Positions 44,642-54,014 of a DNA stretch of 64,000 bases are shown piece by piece. A program made the position numbers and the translations under genes. The stretch comes from CADCTM01 sp049671305 (GTDB taxonomy: Bacteria > Cyanobacteriota > Cyanobacteriia > Cyanobacteriales > Coleofasciculaceae): contig JBATUR010000073.1 of assembly GCA_049671305.1 (NCBI GenBank), forward strand, positions 1-64,000, in the 5' to 3' direction. Position 1 is the first letter of the stretch. Each line of letters opens with the position of its first letter. The notes under the pieces are model-generated. The model searched no databases and was not told the DNA's origin. It was given only the letters and a program-made list of their open reading frames with translations.

Positions 44642-47599
44642 ATGACCCATACGACAACAATTCAGGAATTTTTAGCTAGCATTTATCCCTTCGATCAATT
44701 GTCATCAGCGGCACGTTTCAAGTTGTCAAGCCAATGTCAACTTTTACGATATCGCATGGGGCAAGCAATTATAGTTCGAGAAAAGATGCCCGCCCATGTC
44801 GCTATTTTATTTCAAGGGCAAGCGCGTCTTTTGGGTTACGATCCCCGCAACAATTCACCTGTAACCTTAAAGTTATTGCAACCGGGAGAAATTTTGGGCT
44901 GGGTTGGTTTAGTAAGAGGAATGCCTTGTGAAACGGCGATCGCTTCTACTGAATCGGTTTGCCTAGTCCTTAATACTAGCGACTTTTTCGCTTTGCTCGA
45001 TCAGGAAAAAGTTGTGAGTACTGCTTTGCGATCGCGTTGTGCTTTAATCGAAGTTTTCGAGCTTTTGGGAGCAGAATTAGAGCGCCGCGCTTTAACTGAA
45101 GGCAATCTCAAAGAACTTGCCCAGGAAGCCTGGTTAAATGGCATAATTTATCATCTGCCAACTGGCAAAACCATGTCTAGCCAACTTGAGCCTAACCGCG
45201 TTTGGTTTGTCAGTGGTGGCGCAAGAGCAAATCAACCTATTGGCACTTGTCTTGATTTTGAAGCCGTTGCTCAATTGTCAGTCACGGGTAGTGGTGCAAC
45301 TCGGTTAGTGGGAATTCCCGCCTCGCTGCTTGCTCCTAGCCAGACTATTAGCGAGTTGGCGACGCCTGTAGAAGCCGACGAAATTCCTTATGCGCCCACT
45401 CAATTAGAAGATAATTCCGCAAGCTACCTTGACAACGAGCGCACAACTCCCAAAAAATATCCCTTCTTTGCGGGTAGAGGGGCGGTTGAGGGTACTTTAG
45501 CCTGTTTTCAGATGCTCAGTCAGCATTTAAATATTCCTTTTCGTCGCGATACATTAAGGCGTATCCTTGTCAATCAGCAATCTCGAAGTGGTAATTTATC
45601 TTTGCAAAACTGTGGCGCAATTGCCGAAATGAGCGGTTTGAGTGCTCAACTTGTCAACGTACCTGCAGTAGCTGTAAGCCGTTTGCCAACGCCAGCAATG
45701 CTTTATTGGCAAGGATGTTGTGCGATTTTGTATGAAACTAGCGATCGCCTTTTAGTCCTCGCTGCCCCAGAAATCGGAATACAGCGCCTCAAACCCACAG
45801 AATTTATAGAAAACTGGGGTGAAGAGGGGCAAGTACTATTACTTAAACCCACCAAAGACACTCCACAACAACGCTTTGGTTTAAGCTGGTTTTTACCCTC
45901 CTTAATTCGCTACCGTCGGGTTTTAATTGAAGTTTTAATTGCTTCCTTTTTCGTTCAACTATTCGGTTTAGTCAATCCTTTGATGATTCAAGTAATCATT
46001 GATAAAGTTATTGTTCAAAATAGTATTGACACACTGAACATTTTAGGGGTTTTACTAGTAGGTGTAGCGATATTTGAAGCCATTTTAACTAGTCTCCGCA
46101 CCTACTTATTTGTCGATACCACCAACCGTATTGATATGGCTCTCGGTTCAGAAATTATCGATCATCTATTACGCCTACCTTTGCGTTATTTTGAAAAGCG
46201 ACCAGTTGGCGAGTTATCGACCAGAATTAATGAGTTAGAAAATATTCGTCAATTTCTTACAGGTACAGCTTTAACTGTTGTTTTAGATGCAATTTTTTCG
46301 GTCGTCTATATTGTCGTAATGTTCATTTATAGCTGGTTGCTAACAATCGTAACCTTATCAGTAATTCCTTTATTTATTTTACTAACAATCATCGTTTCCC
46401 CAATTGTACGGCGACAACTCAGGGCAAAAGCCGAACGCCAAGCCGAAACTCAATCTTATTTAGTTGAAGTATTATCCGGAATTTCTACAGTCAAAGCCCA
46501 AAATATAGAATTAAGAGCGCGTTGGCGCTGGCAAGAACGTTATGGAAGGTATGTTAGTGAAGGATTTAATAATGTTTTAACTTCCACAGCAGCGAGTTCG
46601 GCTAGCAACTTTTTAAATAAAATTTCGGCATTATTAGTACTTTGGGTAGGTGCTTATTTAGTATTAGATCAAAAATTAACTTTGGGGCAGTTAATTGCCT
46701 TCCGAATAATTTCTGGTTATGTTACAGGTCCTTTACTACGACTAGCTCAAATTTGGCAAAATTTTCAGGCAACGGCTTTATCTTTAGAGCGTTTAAGTGA
46801 TATTGTCGATTCACAACAAGAAGCCCCAGAATCGGATCGTAATAATATTCCTCTACCACAAATTCAAGGCACAGTAAAATATGAAAATGTTTCCTTCCGC
46901 TTTGCCACCAGCGGACCACTACAGCTAAGTAATATCAATTTAGAAATTACGGAAGGAACCTTTACAGGTATTGTGGGTATAAGTGGTTCTGGAAAAAGCA
47001 CTTTAACTAAACTATTAGCACGACTTTATGAGCCAGATGCCGGACGTATTATTGTTGATGGTTATGATATTGGTAAAGTGGAATTGTATTCGCTGAGGCG
47101 CCAAATTGGCGTTGTACCGCAAGAAACTTTGTTATTTGATGGTACAGTTCAAGAAAATATTGCTTTAACAAATCCTGATGCGAGTTCAGAAGAAATAATA
47201 GAAGCAGCAAAAATTGCCGCCGCACACGAGTTTATTATGAGTTTACCAATGGGTTACAACACTCGTGTTGGCGAGAGAGGGGCGGCACTATCAGGGGGAC
47301 AAAGACAGCGAATAGCGATCGCAAGAACGGTTCTAAGTTCACCTCGCTTACTAATCTTAGATGAAGCCACAAGTGCTTTAGATTATGATTCTGAGCGACA
47401 AGTTTGTTTAAATTTAGCTCAAGCTTTTCAAGGACGTACTGTTTTATTTATTACTCATCGCCTTACTACAATTCGTAACGCTGATCGGATTTTAATGATG
47501 GATAAAGGAGCAATAGTAGAGCAAGGTACTCATGAAGAATTAATGTCTCAAAAAGGTCGTTATTATTGTCTTTATTTGCAACAAGAAGCAGCAACTTGA
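44642..47599 (+). CDS. HlyB-like ABC exporter with degenerate cNMP-like and C39-like domains
   Basis: The 985-residue protein should be the inner-membrane motor of a type I secretion system. Residues about 15-130 form a cyclic-nucleotide-binding fold, but the conserved Glu (at W87 in ILGWVGL) and Arg (near C96-E97) are missing. Residues about 272-405 form a C39-peptidase-like domain in which the catalytic Cys position is Gly (VEGTLACFQM) and the His position is lost (YWQGCCAILYE). The transmembrane region covers 425-715. The ATPase has Walker A GISGSGKST (779-787), LSGGQ (893-897), LLILDEATS (E908) and H939. It is thus a full ABC motor with a non-proteolytic C39-like docking domain, as in HlyB. 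Confidence 0.9.
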   Translation: MTHTTTIQEFLASIYPFDQLSSAARFKLSSQCQLLRYRMGQAIIVREKMPAHVAILFQGQARLLGYDPRNNSPVTLKLLQPGEILGWVGLVRGMPCETAIASTESVCLVLNTSDFFALLDQEKVVSTALRSRCALIEVFELLGAELERRALTEGNLKELAQEAWLNGIIYHLPTGKTMSSQLEPNRVWFVSGGARANQPIGTCLDFEAVAQLSVTGSGATRLVGIPASLLAPSQTISELATPVEADEIPYAPTQLEDNSASYLDNERTTPKKYPFFAGRGAVEGTLACFQMLSQHLNIPFRRDTLRRILVNQQSRSGNLSLQNCGAIAEMSGLSAQLVNVPAVAVSRLPTPAMLYWQGCCAILYETSDRLLVLAAPEIGIQRLKPTEFIENWGEEGQVLLLKPTKDTPQQRFGLSWFLPSLIRYRRVLIEVLIASFFVQLFGLVNPLMIQVIIDKVIVQNSIDTLNILGVLLVGVAIFEAILTSLRTYLFVDTTNRIDMALGSEIIDHLLRLPLRYFEKRPVGELSTRINELENIRQFLTGTALTVVLDAIFSVVYIVVMFIYSWLLTIVTLSVIPLFILLTIIVSPIVRRQLRAKAERQAETQSYLVEVLSGISTVKAQNIELRARWRWQERYGRYVSEGFNNVLTSTAASSASNFLNKISALLVLWVGAYLVLDQKLTLGQLIAFRIISGYVTGPLLRLAQIWQNFQATALSLERLSDIVDSQQEAPESDRNNIPLPQIQGTVKYENVSFRFATSGPLQLSNINLEITEGTFTGIVGISGSGKSTLTKLLARLYEPDAGRIIVDGYDIGKVELYSLRRQIGVVPQETLLFDGTVQENIALTNPDASSEEIIEAAKIAAAHEFIMSLPMGYNTRVGERGAALSGGQRQRIAIARTVLSSPRLLILDEATSALDYDSERQVCLNLAQAFQGRTVLFITHRLTTIRNADRILMMDKGAIVEQGTHEELMSQKGRYYCLYLQQEAAT

Positions 47600-47635
47600 G
47601 CAATCCTAGATTAGCATAGAAAAGATTGCTCTTTT
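47598..47635 (+). terminator. Rho-independent terminator or attenuator after the exporter gene
   Basis: GAGCAATC (47598-47605) overlaps the exporter stop codon and pairs with GATTGCTC (47624-47631), followed directly by TTTTA. This gives an 8-bp stem, an 18-nt loop and a short U-tract. It would terminate or reduce read-through into the HlyD gene 34 bp downstream. Confidence 0.6.
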
Positions 47636-47665
47636 AGTCTTAATGTCCTGCATTTACTGAATGCT

Positions 47666-49180
47666 ATGAACCCGAACAAGGCATCCAAATCAAACCAATC
47701 TACTTTGAACACAACCTCATCTACTAAGGCTTCTAAGAATAGCAATAAATTTGATCAACCTGTAATTCTTCGACAGTCTAATTTTTGGTCGCGGGCAATT
47801 CTTTGGACTATCATCGGTTTCACTAGCTTTGGAATTATTTGGGCGTGTGTTGCCAAAATTGATCAAGCAATTCCCGCCCAAGGAAAATTAGAACCCGAAG
47901 GAGCTGTCAAAGAAGTGAAAGCACCTGTTAACGGTGTTGTGCAAGAAATTCTCGTCAAAGATGGGCAGCCTGTTAAACAAGGAGAGGTGCTAATTAAACT
48001 CGATACAACTGTTGCTAAAGAGCAACTTTCCTCTCTCAGTAAAATCCGAGAAACCTTAATTAAAGAGAATCAATTTTTAAGTTCAACCTTTAATAATTCT
48101 ACTATAGAACCTGATTCTGTTCAACTACAACTACCAGAAGCTATAGTTGCTTTGACGAAAAATCGCAGAACATTAATTGCAGAAAATTTACTGTATCGTT
48201 CCCAACTTTCTGGAGATTTACAAGCAGCTAATCTCAGTCCAGAACAACGAAATCGTTTGCAAATTATCGAAGCAGAACTTAAGTCTCGTGTCTCATCTAA
48301 TGAGTTGGAAGTTGGACAACTGCAAAAACAACTTGAACAGAATAAAGTGCAGCTTGCTAATGGTAAAAGTCGCTTGGCTATAGAACAGGAAATTGCTGAT
48401 AAATTGACTGATTTAAATCTAAAAGGAGGATTTTCCAGCATTCAAGCAAGTAAGCAAGAACAAGAAGCAAAAACCCGAAAAGCCGAAGTTGACCAACTAG
48501 TTCAAGAACAAGAGCGCCTACTATTAAAAATTGGACAAGCTCAGGAACAATTAAAAAATACTGTGGCACTTTCTCAAAAAGATTTGCTAACTCAAATCTC
48601 AACAAACGAGAAACAAATTGCCGAAATTGATAGTCAATTAAATAAAGTAATCGTTGACAATGGTAAAAAAATTACTGAAATTGATGCTCAATTAAGTCAA
48701 GCAAATCAAAACTTAAACTATCAAGAAATTAAAGCTTCTGTGGGCGGCACAGTATTTGATTTGAAACCAGCAGCAGCAGGTTTTGTGATCAATACAACAG
48801 AACCACTACTTAAAATTGTTCCGGATGACAGCTTAGTTGCCAAGATATATTTAACAAATAAAGATATTGGTTTTGTCAAAATCGGAATGCCAGTTGATGT
48901 GAGGATTGATTCGTTTCCATACAGCGAGTTTGGTGATCTAAAAGGAAAGTTAGAATGGATTGGTTCAGATGCACTACCTCCTGAGCAGATTCGCCCTTTC
49001 TATAGTTTCCCAGCAAAGGTTACACTAGATAAGCAGTCACTTGTTATTAATGGGCGTCCCGCATTGTTGAAATCAGGAATGTCTCTTAGTACCAATATTC
49101 GGGTGCGAAAGCGTACAGTTATCAGTATTTTTACGGACTTATTTACAGAAAAAACAGAAAGCTTAAAAAATGTTCGCTAG
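47666..49180 (+). CDS. HlyD-type membrane-fusion (periplasmic adaptor) protein
   Basis: The 504-residue protein should link the HlyB-like exporter to an outer-membrane TolC-type channel. A Ser/Asn/Lys-rich cytoplasmic tail (1-40) precedes a single transmembrane helix (about 42-62, LWTIIGFTSFGIIWACVAKI). The split lipoyl-like domain lies at about 75-115 (VKAPVNGVVQEILVKDG) and 350-385, flanking a long coiled coil (about 190-345). The beta-barrel HlyD domain (about 390-480) follows, and the protein ends in a short basic/acidic tail. It lies 66 bp after the exporter, in the same direction. No TolC gene is in the window. Confidence 0.88.
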   Translation: MNPNKASKSNQSTLNTTSSTKASKNSNKFDQPVILRQSNFWSRAILWTIIGFTSFGIIWACVAKIDQAIPAQGKLEPEGAVKEVKAPVNGVVQEILVKDGQPVKQGEVLIKLDTTVAKEQLSSLSKIRETLIKENQFLSSTFNNSTIEPDSVQLQLPEAIVALTKNRRTLIAENLLYRSQLSGDLQAANLSPEQRNRLQIIEAELKSRVSSNELEVGQLQKQLEQNKVQLANGKSRLAIEQEIADKLTDLNLKGGFSSIQASKQEQEAKTRKAEVDQLVQEQERLLLKIGQAQEQLKNTVALSQKDLLTQISTNEKQIAEIDSQLNKVIVDNGKKITEIDAQLSQANQNLNYQEIKASVGGTVFDLKPAAAGFVINTTEPLLKIVPDDSLVAKIYLTNKDIGFVKIGMPVDVRIDSFPYSEFGDLKGKLEWIGSDALPPEQIRPFYSFPAKVTLDKQSLVINGRPALLKSGMSLSTNIRVRKRTVISIFTDLFTEKTESLKNVR

Positions 49181-49268
49181 TTATCTCTGTAATTATACTA
49201 AGCCGTATTGTTCAAAAATAATCAGGTCATCTAAAAACACGTTTTTTATGGAGAATTAGGTTAAGCAA

Positions 49269-50048
49269 ATGCTTGAAACAGTTAAGATTTTAAACGTAGA
49301 GATTGACAATCTTTCAGAAGCCGAAGTTTTAGAACAACTCAAAACAGGTGTTGTTTTCACACCTAATGTAGATCATATTCTGCTGCTGCACAATGATCCA
49401 GATTTTGCTGAGGTTTACGAAGAAGCTGACTATAAACTCTGTGATAGCAAAATTCTTTACTTTGTCTCACGGTTTTTAGGCACACCAATTCGAGAAAAGA
49501 TTTCCGGTTCTGATTTCTTTCCGGCATTTTGTAACTATCACAAAGATAACGAGGAAATTAAAATTTTTCTTTTGGGAGCAAAAGAAGGAGTCGCCCATCA
49601 AGCTCAAGAAAATATCAATACTAAAACAGGTAGAGAAATTATTGTTGGTTCCCACTCACCCTCCTTCGGCTTTGAAAAAAGTGAAAAAGAAAGCTTAGAA
49701 ATTATTGAAATAATCAACAACTCAGGCGCAAATGTTCTTGCCGTTGGTGTTGGTGCACCCAAACAAGAAAAATGGATACACAAATACAAATCTCAACTGT
49801 CAAACATCAAAATTTTTCTGGCAATTGGGGCAACAATAGATTTTGAAGCTGGCAACAAACAAAGATCGCCCAAATGGATGACAGAAAGCGGCTTAGAATG
49901 GTTACACAGACTACTTTCTGAACCAAAGCGCCTTTGGAAACGATACTTAATTGGTGGACCAATCTTCTGTTGGTTAATCATTAAACAAAAGTTCAGAGTT
50001 CGCAGCTTACTCAGTGTGCGGTTGCTGAAATCTTTTAATGACCTTTAA
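49269..50048 (+). CDS. WecG/TagA/CpsF-family glycosyltransferase (GT26)
   Basis: The 259-residue enzyme transfers a hexosamine to a lipid-linked sugar at the membrane. Family blocks are visible: VVFTPNVDHILLLHNDPDFA (acceptor side), IFLLGAKEGVAHQAQEN (Rossmann start), VLAVGVGAPKQEKWIHKYK (the GxGxPxQE nucleotide-sugar motif) and FLAIGATIDFEAGNKQRSPKW. The C-terminal LSEPKRLWKRYLIGGPIF is the usual end. Known relatives make undecaprenyl-linked ManNAc-GlcNAc units for enterobacterial common antigen or teichoic acid. Which sugar is added here is unknown. The gene follows HlyD by 88 bp and may add a glycan to a secreted product, although this is inference. Confidence 0.88.
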   Translation: MLETVKILNVEIDNLSEAEVLEQLKTGVVFTPNVDHILLLHNDPDFAEVYEEADYKLCDSKILYFVSRFLGTPIREKISGSDFFPAFCNYHKDNEEIKIFLLGAKEGVAHQAQENINTKTGREIIVGSHSPSFGFEKSEKESLEIIEIINNSGANVLAVGVGAPKQEKWIHKYKSQLSNIKIFLAIGATIDFEAGNKQRSPKWMTESGLEWLHRLLSEPKRLWKRYLIGGPIFCWLIIKQKFRVRSLLSVRLLKSFNDL

Positions 50049-50058
50049 TAGCAAAACC

Positions 50059-50106
50059 TGGGAAAGATTTAGTAATAAAACATTTATTTCAACCGGATCT
50101 TTCCCA
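50059..50106. terminator. Hairpin in the convergent gap between WecG-like and M48 genes
   Basis: TGGGAAAGAT (50059-50068) and ATCTTTCCCA (50097-50106) form a perfect 10-bp stem with a 28-nt AT-rich loop. It lies in the 78-bp gap between two convergent genes, where a bidirectional terminator is expected. Confidence 0.45.
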
Positions 50107-50126
50107 TTTCTCAAAAGCCGCTATCC

Positions 50127-52103
50127 TCAACCCGCAACAAGTACAATCACGCCAAAAACAATTGCTAAACCCGCCCCAATAAACGACCATAGTCGATGGA
50201 AACTCTTGACAACTGTGCCGCTTTCAGTAACAAACTCAGTTAGATCAATCCAAGGGGCAACACCACGACGAAACCAACCCGTAGCGCCAACCTGCGCCCC
50301 TAATAAATTCTGCACCCGCTTCATGCCAAATAAGAAATTGCCAATTGGCCCAAAACGTGAGGCAAAATGCAAATAAATCATGCCGGTGCGGTCTTGCAAT
50401 TTCAAATCAGACCCAAACTGATACCCAGCATCACCGCGACCAATTAATTCGCCCTGAAGCTGCGTTGGTTGACCACGTAACGGACTCGCATAAGGATTAG
50501 ACATCAACTTCAAAACATCCGACTCTGCTGCCTGCTGGAAATTGGGGAACATCACCAAAGTACGCACAAACAGACCCACCCCTAACCCCACAAAAGCCAC
50601 ACCAACAGGTGCAAGGGGCATCGTTGCCATCATCGTCAACCCAACTACCATGCCCACAAAAAAGCCAATTGGCATTGCCGAATAAAGCAACAAATCCACA
50701 ACAAAGTTGCCATATAGCTTTTTCTTACTGAGGTTTTTGCCTTCTCCGACGATGCGACCCATATCAAACTCGGTCGGTAAACCCAGTTGTTCCGCATAAT
50801 TACTCAATGCACGAATCCGCTTACCTGTCAAGGGGTGAGTTGAATTCAACTCCATCCACCAACCCCAGGGATTAAACAAATCCCATAAAAAGACCCTACC
50901 AATTTGCCGGGGTTCTGCAGCAATGCGGTATGCCGTACCCGTGCTAGCTGCCGCTTTGTGGTCATAAATACCCAAAGCGCGAGTGCCTTCAATCATACGA
51001 CTCGGTTCTGGGTTGCGTTTGCCTTCTTCCACAATGCCATAAGCAATTTTCACCAAAGCACGAGAAAGAGCATTGGGGTTGCCCGTGGTTTCGGCGGCAA
51101 AGTGGTCGGCAAAATACTCGCGTGTGCGAGACAAAAACAGCAACAGGTAAGTGCCAACAATATAAAAGACATAAGCGATCGCCGCCGCCGTACCCGCCGC
51201 ATCTTTCAGCTTGCCGCCACCACGTCCCAAACGTCTTGCCGTGACATAAATCAAATAAGTGATTTGCACCAAAGTTGATGCCAAAGTCATTACCGCAAAG
51301 TCCCAATGGACGACGTGACCAAGTTCATGGGCATAAACCGTTGCCACTTCCTCATCTTCCAAGTAGGTAAATAGCCCTTGACTAACCACCAAACGGGCGC
51401 TGTTGGGCAGGGAACCGTAGGTAAAAGCAGTTGGGTTTTGGTCGTCAATAATTCCCAGTCGGGGCTGTTTGAGTTTTTTTGCCTGACAAACTTGCTCAAT
51501 TACCCTGGCGGCTTCTGGGCTGTAGTTTGCTACATCATTTAAAGAAACCCAACGTGTTTGATAGAGCCAACTTTGGGTTAAGTCCATCAAAAAGGGAGAC
51601 AAGAAAAAGGCAGCGATATTAAAGATGACGGTGAAAGTAAGCGCGATCGCTAATCCTTGCAGAGGATTATCATTACCAACAATAAACACCACAGCCAACG
51701 ACAACACCAAAACCATGCCAAACAACATGGCAAGCGTCACCCCAGACGCCAATGCCAAATTCCCCGACACACTTGCCAACAACTTCACACCAGTTTGAGC
51801 CCGACTAGTTTGCCTAGCGCCCACGGGCTGATTATCAGGCGGCTTTGTGACACCAAGAGAAACCAATATTTCCTTTGCCCAGTTGCTGACTTTGGCATTG
51901 TCGTTATGGCTTAAATCTTGAGCAAGAGCGATCGCTTCTTCTATATCGCCAGCGTAATGATAAGCTTTCACTAATGCCATCTGTGCCCGGAGGTACTGCT
52001 TAGAACCAGGCTCAGTATAATATTGACTAAAATCTTTGAGGATTTGAATAGCGTCGCGGTAACGACCTTCTTTAAGGGCTTCTAAGCCAGCTTGGAGTGA
52101 CAT
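50127..52103 (-). CDS. M48-family membrane metalloprotease with N-terminal TPR-like domain
   Basis: The protein of about 658 residues should be a zinc endoprotease of the HtpX/Oma1-like class acting on membrane proteins. Residues 1-80 form TPR-like helices (YRDAIQILKDFSQYY and DIEEAIALAQDLS). Transmembrane helices at about 118-175 precede the catalytic motif VYAHELGHVVHWD (H261, E262, H265); the third ligand is E331 in TREYFADHFA. Further hydrophobic segments occur at about 275-328, 468-520 and 640-660. Length is greater than HtpX (about 290). The start is the ATG at 52101-52103: an AAGGAG (52110-52115) abuts an earlier ATG but lies six bases before this one. Confidence 0.87.
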   Translation of the reverse strand: MSLQAGLEALKEGRYRDAIQILKDFSQYYTEPGSKQYLRAQMALVKAYHYAGDIEEAIALAQDLSHNDNAKVSNWAKEILVSLGVTKPPDNQPVGARQTSRAQTGVKLLASVSGNLALASGVTLAMLFGMVLVLSLAVVFIVGNDNPLQGLAIALTFTVIFNIAAFFLSPFLMDLTQSWLYQTRWVSLNDVANYSPEAARVIEQVCQAKKLKQPRLGIIDDQNPTAFTYGSLPNSARLVVSQGLFTYLEDEEVATVYAHELGHVVHWDFAVMTLASTLVQITYLIYVTARRLGRGGGKLKDAAGTAAAIAYVFYIVGTYLLLFLSRTREYFADHFAAETTGNPNALSRALVKIAYGIVEEGKRNPEPSRMIEGTRALGIYDHKAAASTGTAYRIAAEPRQIGRVFLWDLFNPWGWWMELNSTHPLTGKRIRALSNYAEQLGLPTEFDMGRIVGEGKNLSKKKLYGNFVVDLLLYSAMPIGFFVGMVVGLTMMATMPLAPVGVAFVGLGVGLFVRTLVMFPNFQQAAESDVLKLMSNPYASPLRGQPTQLQGELIGRGDAGYQFGSDLKLQDRTGMIYLHFASRFGPIGNFLFGMKRVQNLLGAQVGATGWFRRGVAPWIDLTEFVTESGTVVKSFHRLWSFIGAGLAIVFGVIVLVAG

Positions 52104-52220
52104 GGGCATCTCCTTCTAGAGATAAATAAGGTATCGGATCAAGCAATATTCATCGCTACAAGACTACTTACCCAAAATCCGCAAAAGTTACCCGACTTCT
52201 GTAGTATTTTTATATCCTTA

Positions 52221-53465
52221 TCAAGGTTGACGGCAAATGCCAAACACAGAAGTATAACCATGTAAAAATGTGCCACCGCCCACTGGACCTATTTCACCAT
52301 TACAGAAAAAGCCGCCCAACTGAATATTATTTAAGTAGCTCTGAAACAGACGAGAATCAAAATCCGCCTCACCATATAAGCCTTCTCCTCTCCCCAAACA
52401 AGCAAACATCAAAGCCCCGACTGCTGCAGGAGAATTAGACCTTTCGGCTTGATAGCTTTGTAGCAACAATTCCAAATCGAATTGAGAAGTACGGGCATCA
52501 CGCAAGTGGAATTGGATACGTTGACCAGTACGGACACGCCCACCAATAGCGATCGCACCCACACGTTGATCAACTCCCAACAAATTTCTGATTAAAAAAT
52601 CACCATGCCCCAGCGTCTGCTTAAACTCATCTCTAGCAATACCAACAAACAAAGAATGTTGTGCCAAAAGTCGGTCTTCTTCGCTCAAACTATCAATTAA
52701 ATCGCGCAAAACCTGCAACGGCGGGTGTGAAGTGGCTTCCGTCGTCATCTTACTACCATCTTGTAGAGCAACTTCTAGCAGAATATTTTGCTCACCCTTG
52801 GTCACCTGATAAGTTTGACCAATAGGACGGCAACCTTGCGCCACAATTGTTTCCATAACAATATTGCCACTCAAAGCCACGCCCACAGTGCCTTCGCGGT
52901 AAAGTTCATAATTACAAAACAAAGCACTTTCAGCATTGATCCCGCCCGCACTTGCCAAACCGCCTACCTTACTCGCACCAGGGTAAGCAAAATCTAGCCC
53001 TTGCAGCAAGTCACTAATGCCAGAGGCGAAGGGTTCAGCCAACAAAATAAACTGAGGATCATCCTGCGGGGCAACACCGACTAAATCAACCCAGGCACCT
53101 GGAGGACTATCTAAATCTGGCAAACTATTGGCAGGAACGTAAAATGCTTGAACCTTAACATCAGGCAGATGAGCCACACTCAGACTAATGGCAGGTTTTC
53201 CTTCTAGTTCTTGAGCGTTGCCTTGTGGATTCATACCAATAATGCCACTACCGCCACAGCCAATTAAAACGGGTATCGACAAGCGCTCTTTTAGTAAAGG
53301 CATCAGGCGAGAATACTCACTGGCGTAAGCAGACGAAATAAATAGTAGTCCTAAGTGTGGGTCAGCAGTCAAAGACTTTTGGATGCGCTCGACAACTTCC
53401 GCAACCGCAGCTTCCAGAGAGGGGCGGGTTGATAAGGCATTTGCCCACTGAATTGTATTAGCCAT
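52221..53465 (-). CDS. FIST-domain signal transduction protein
   Basis: The 414-residue cytoplasmic protein consists of FIST_N (about residues 30-220) and FIST_C (about 240-395) domains, which in bacteria form a ligand-sensing module often linked to kinases or cyclases. Characteristic parts are LGLLFISSAYASEYSRLMPL, VLIGCGGSGIIGM and the terminal GGFFCNGEIGPVGGGTFLHG, typical of FIST_C. No output domain is fused. The start is the ATG at 53463-53465, preceded by AAGGAA; an upstream in-frame start would add 19 unrelated residues. It is transcribed away from cp12. The ligand is unknown. Confidence 0.85.
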   Translation of the reverse strand: MANTIQWANALSTRPSLEAAVAEVVERIQKSLTADPHLGLLFISSAYASEYSRLMPLLKERLSIPVLIGCGGSGIIGMNPQGNAQELEGKPAISLSVAHLPDVKVQAFYVPANSLPDLDSPPGAWVDLVGVAPQDDPQFILLAEPFASGISDLLQGLDFAYPGASKVGGLASAGGINAESALFCNYELYREGTVGVALSGNIVMETIVAQGCRPIGQTYQVTKGEQNILLEVALQDGSKMTTEATSHPPLQVLRDLIDSLSEEDRLLAQHSLFVGIARDEFKQTLGHGDFLIRNLLGVDQRVGAIAIGGRVRTGQRIQFHLRDARTSQFDLELLLQSYQAERSNSPAAVGALMFACLGRGEGLYGEADFDSRLFQSYLNNIQLGGFFCNGEIGPVGGGTFLHGYTSVFGICRQP

Positions 53466-54014
53466 TGGTTTTCCTTTATTCCTCCCTCTGGCGGTGTAGT
53501 TTTTAGGCAGTTGGCAATTCAAGCCCTTATAATAGCGCCGATTGAGGCAACTCGCTCAGAGATTATGGGCAGAAATTGCAAAAATCACCAGACTTTGCGC
53601 CTGCAATGCTTGGGGGCTGAATTTATTAAAGGATGTCTTAATTGAAATTGAAAACTCAATATTCTCATCTGCAAATATAATAATCTTTGCCAAGATATTG
53701 TCATATAAGTTAATATATAAAAAGAAAAGCAGGGCTGCACCCAGTTAGTGGTAGCTTAAGAATCGGTCAAATATTAAAAAAAAGACTCAATTCACCACCC
53801 TAGAAACGACATTGCGCTATCACTAGAGAGTTGATAAATTACTGCAAAACAGCGGTAGTTCACGGCTGAACAGTCGATAGCTAAACCTGTGGTCTTAAGC
53901 CATCAAACCTAAAAAGGTAGTTTAACCTCATATCCTATGTCTAAGATTAGGAAAGAGGACTGTTAACAAAAATTCTCTGTGCGAAAGCGTGCAGTAATCG
54001 GGAAGAGGAAAGCA
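53466..54014. other. 549-bp divergent spacer between FIST and cp12 genes
   Basis: No convincing gene was found; a 68-codon TTG-start frame near 53542-53748 looks accidental. The spacer should hold promoters for both the FIST gene and cp12. The cp12 end has GAGGAAAG before its ATG, which is the likely ribosome binding site. No hexamer pair or known regulator box could be placed with confidence. Confidence 0.5.

Noticed and set aside
53542..53748. 68-codon plus-strand frame with TTG start in the FIST/cp12 spacer
   Set aside because: It has no Shine-Dalgarno and its composition is unlike a protein; it looks like open AT-rich DNA by chance.
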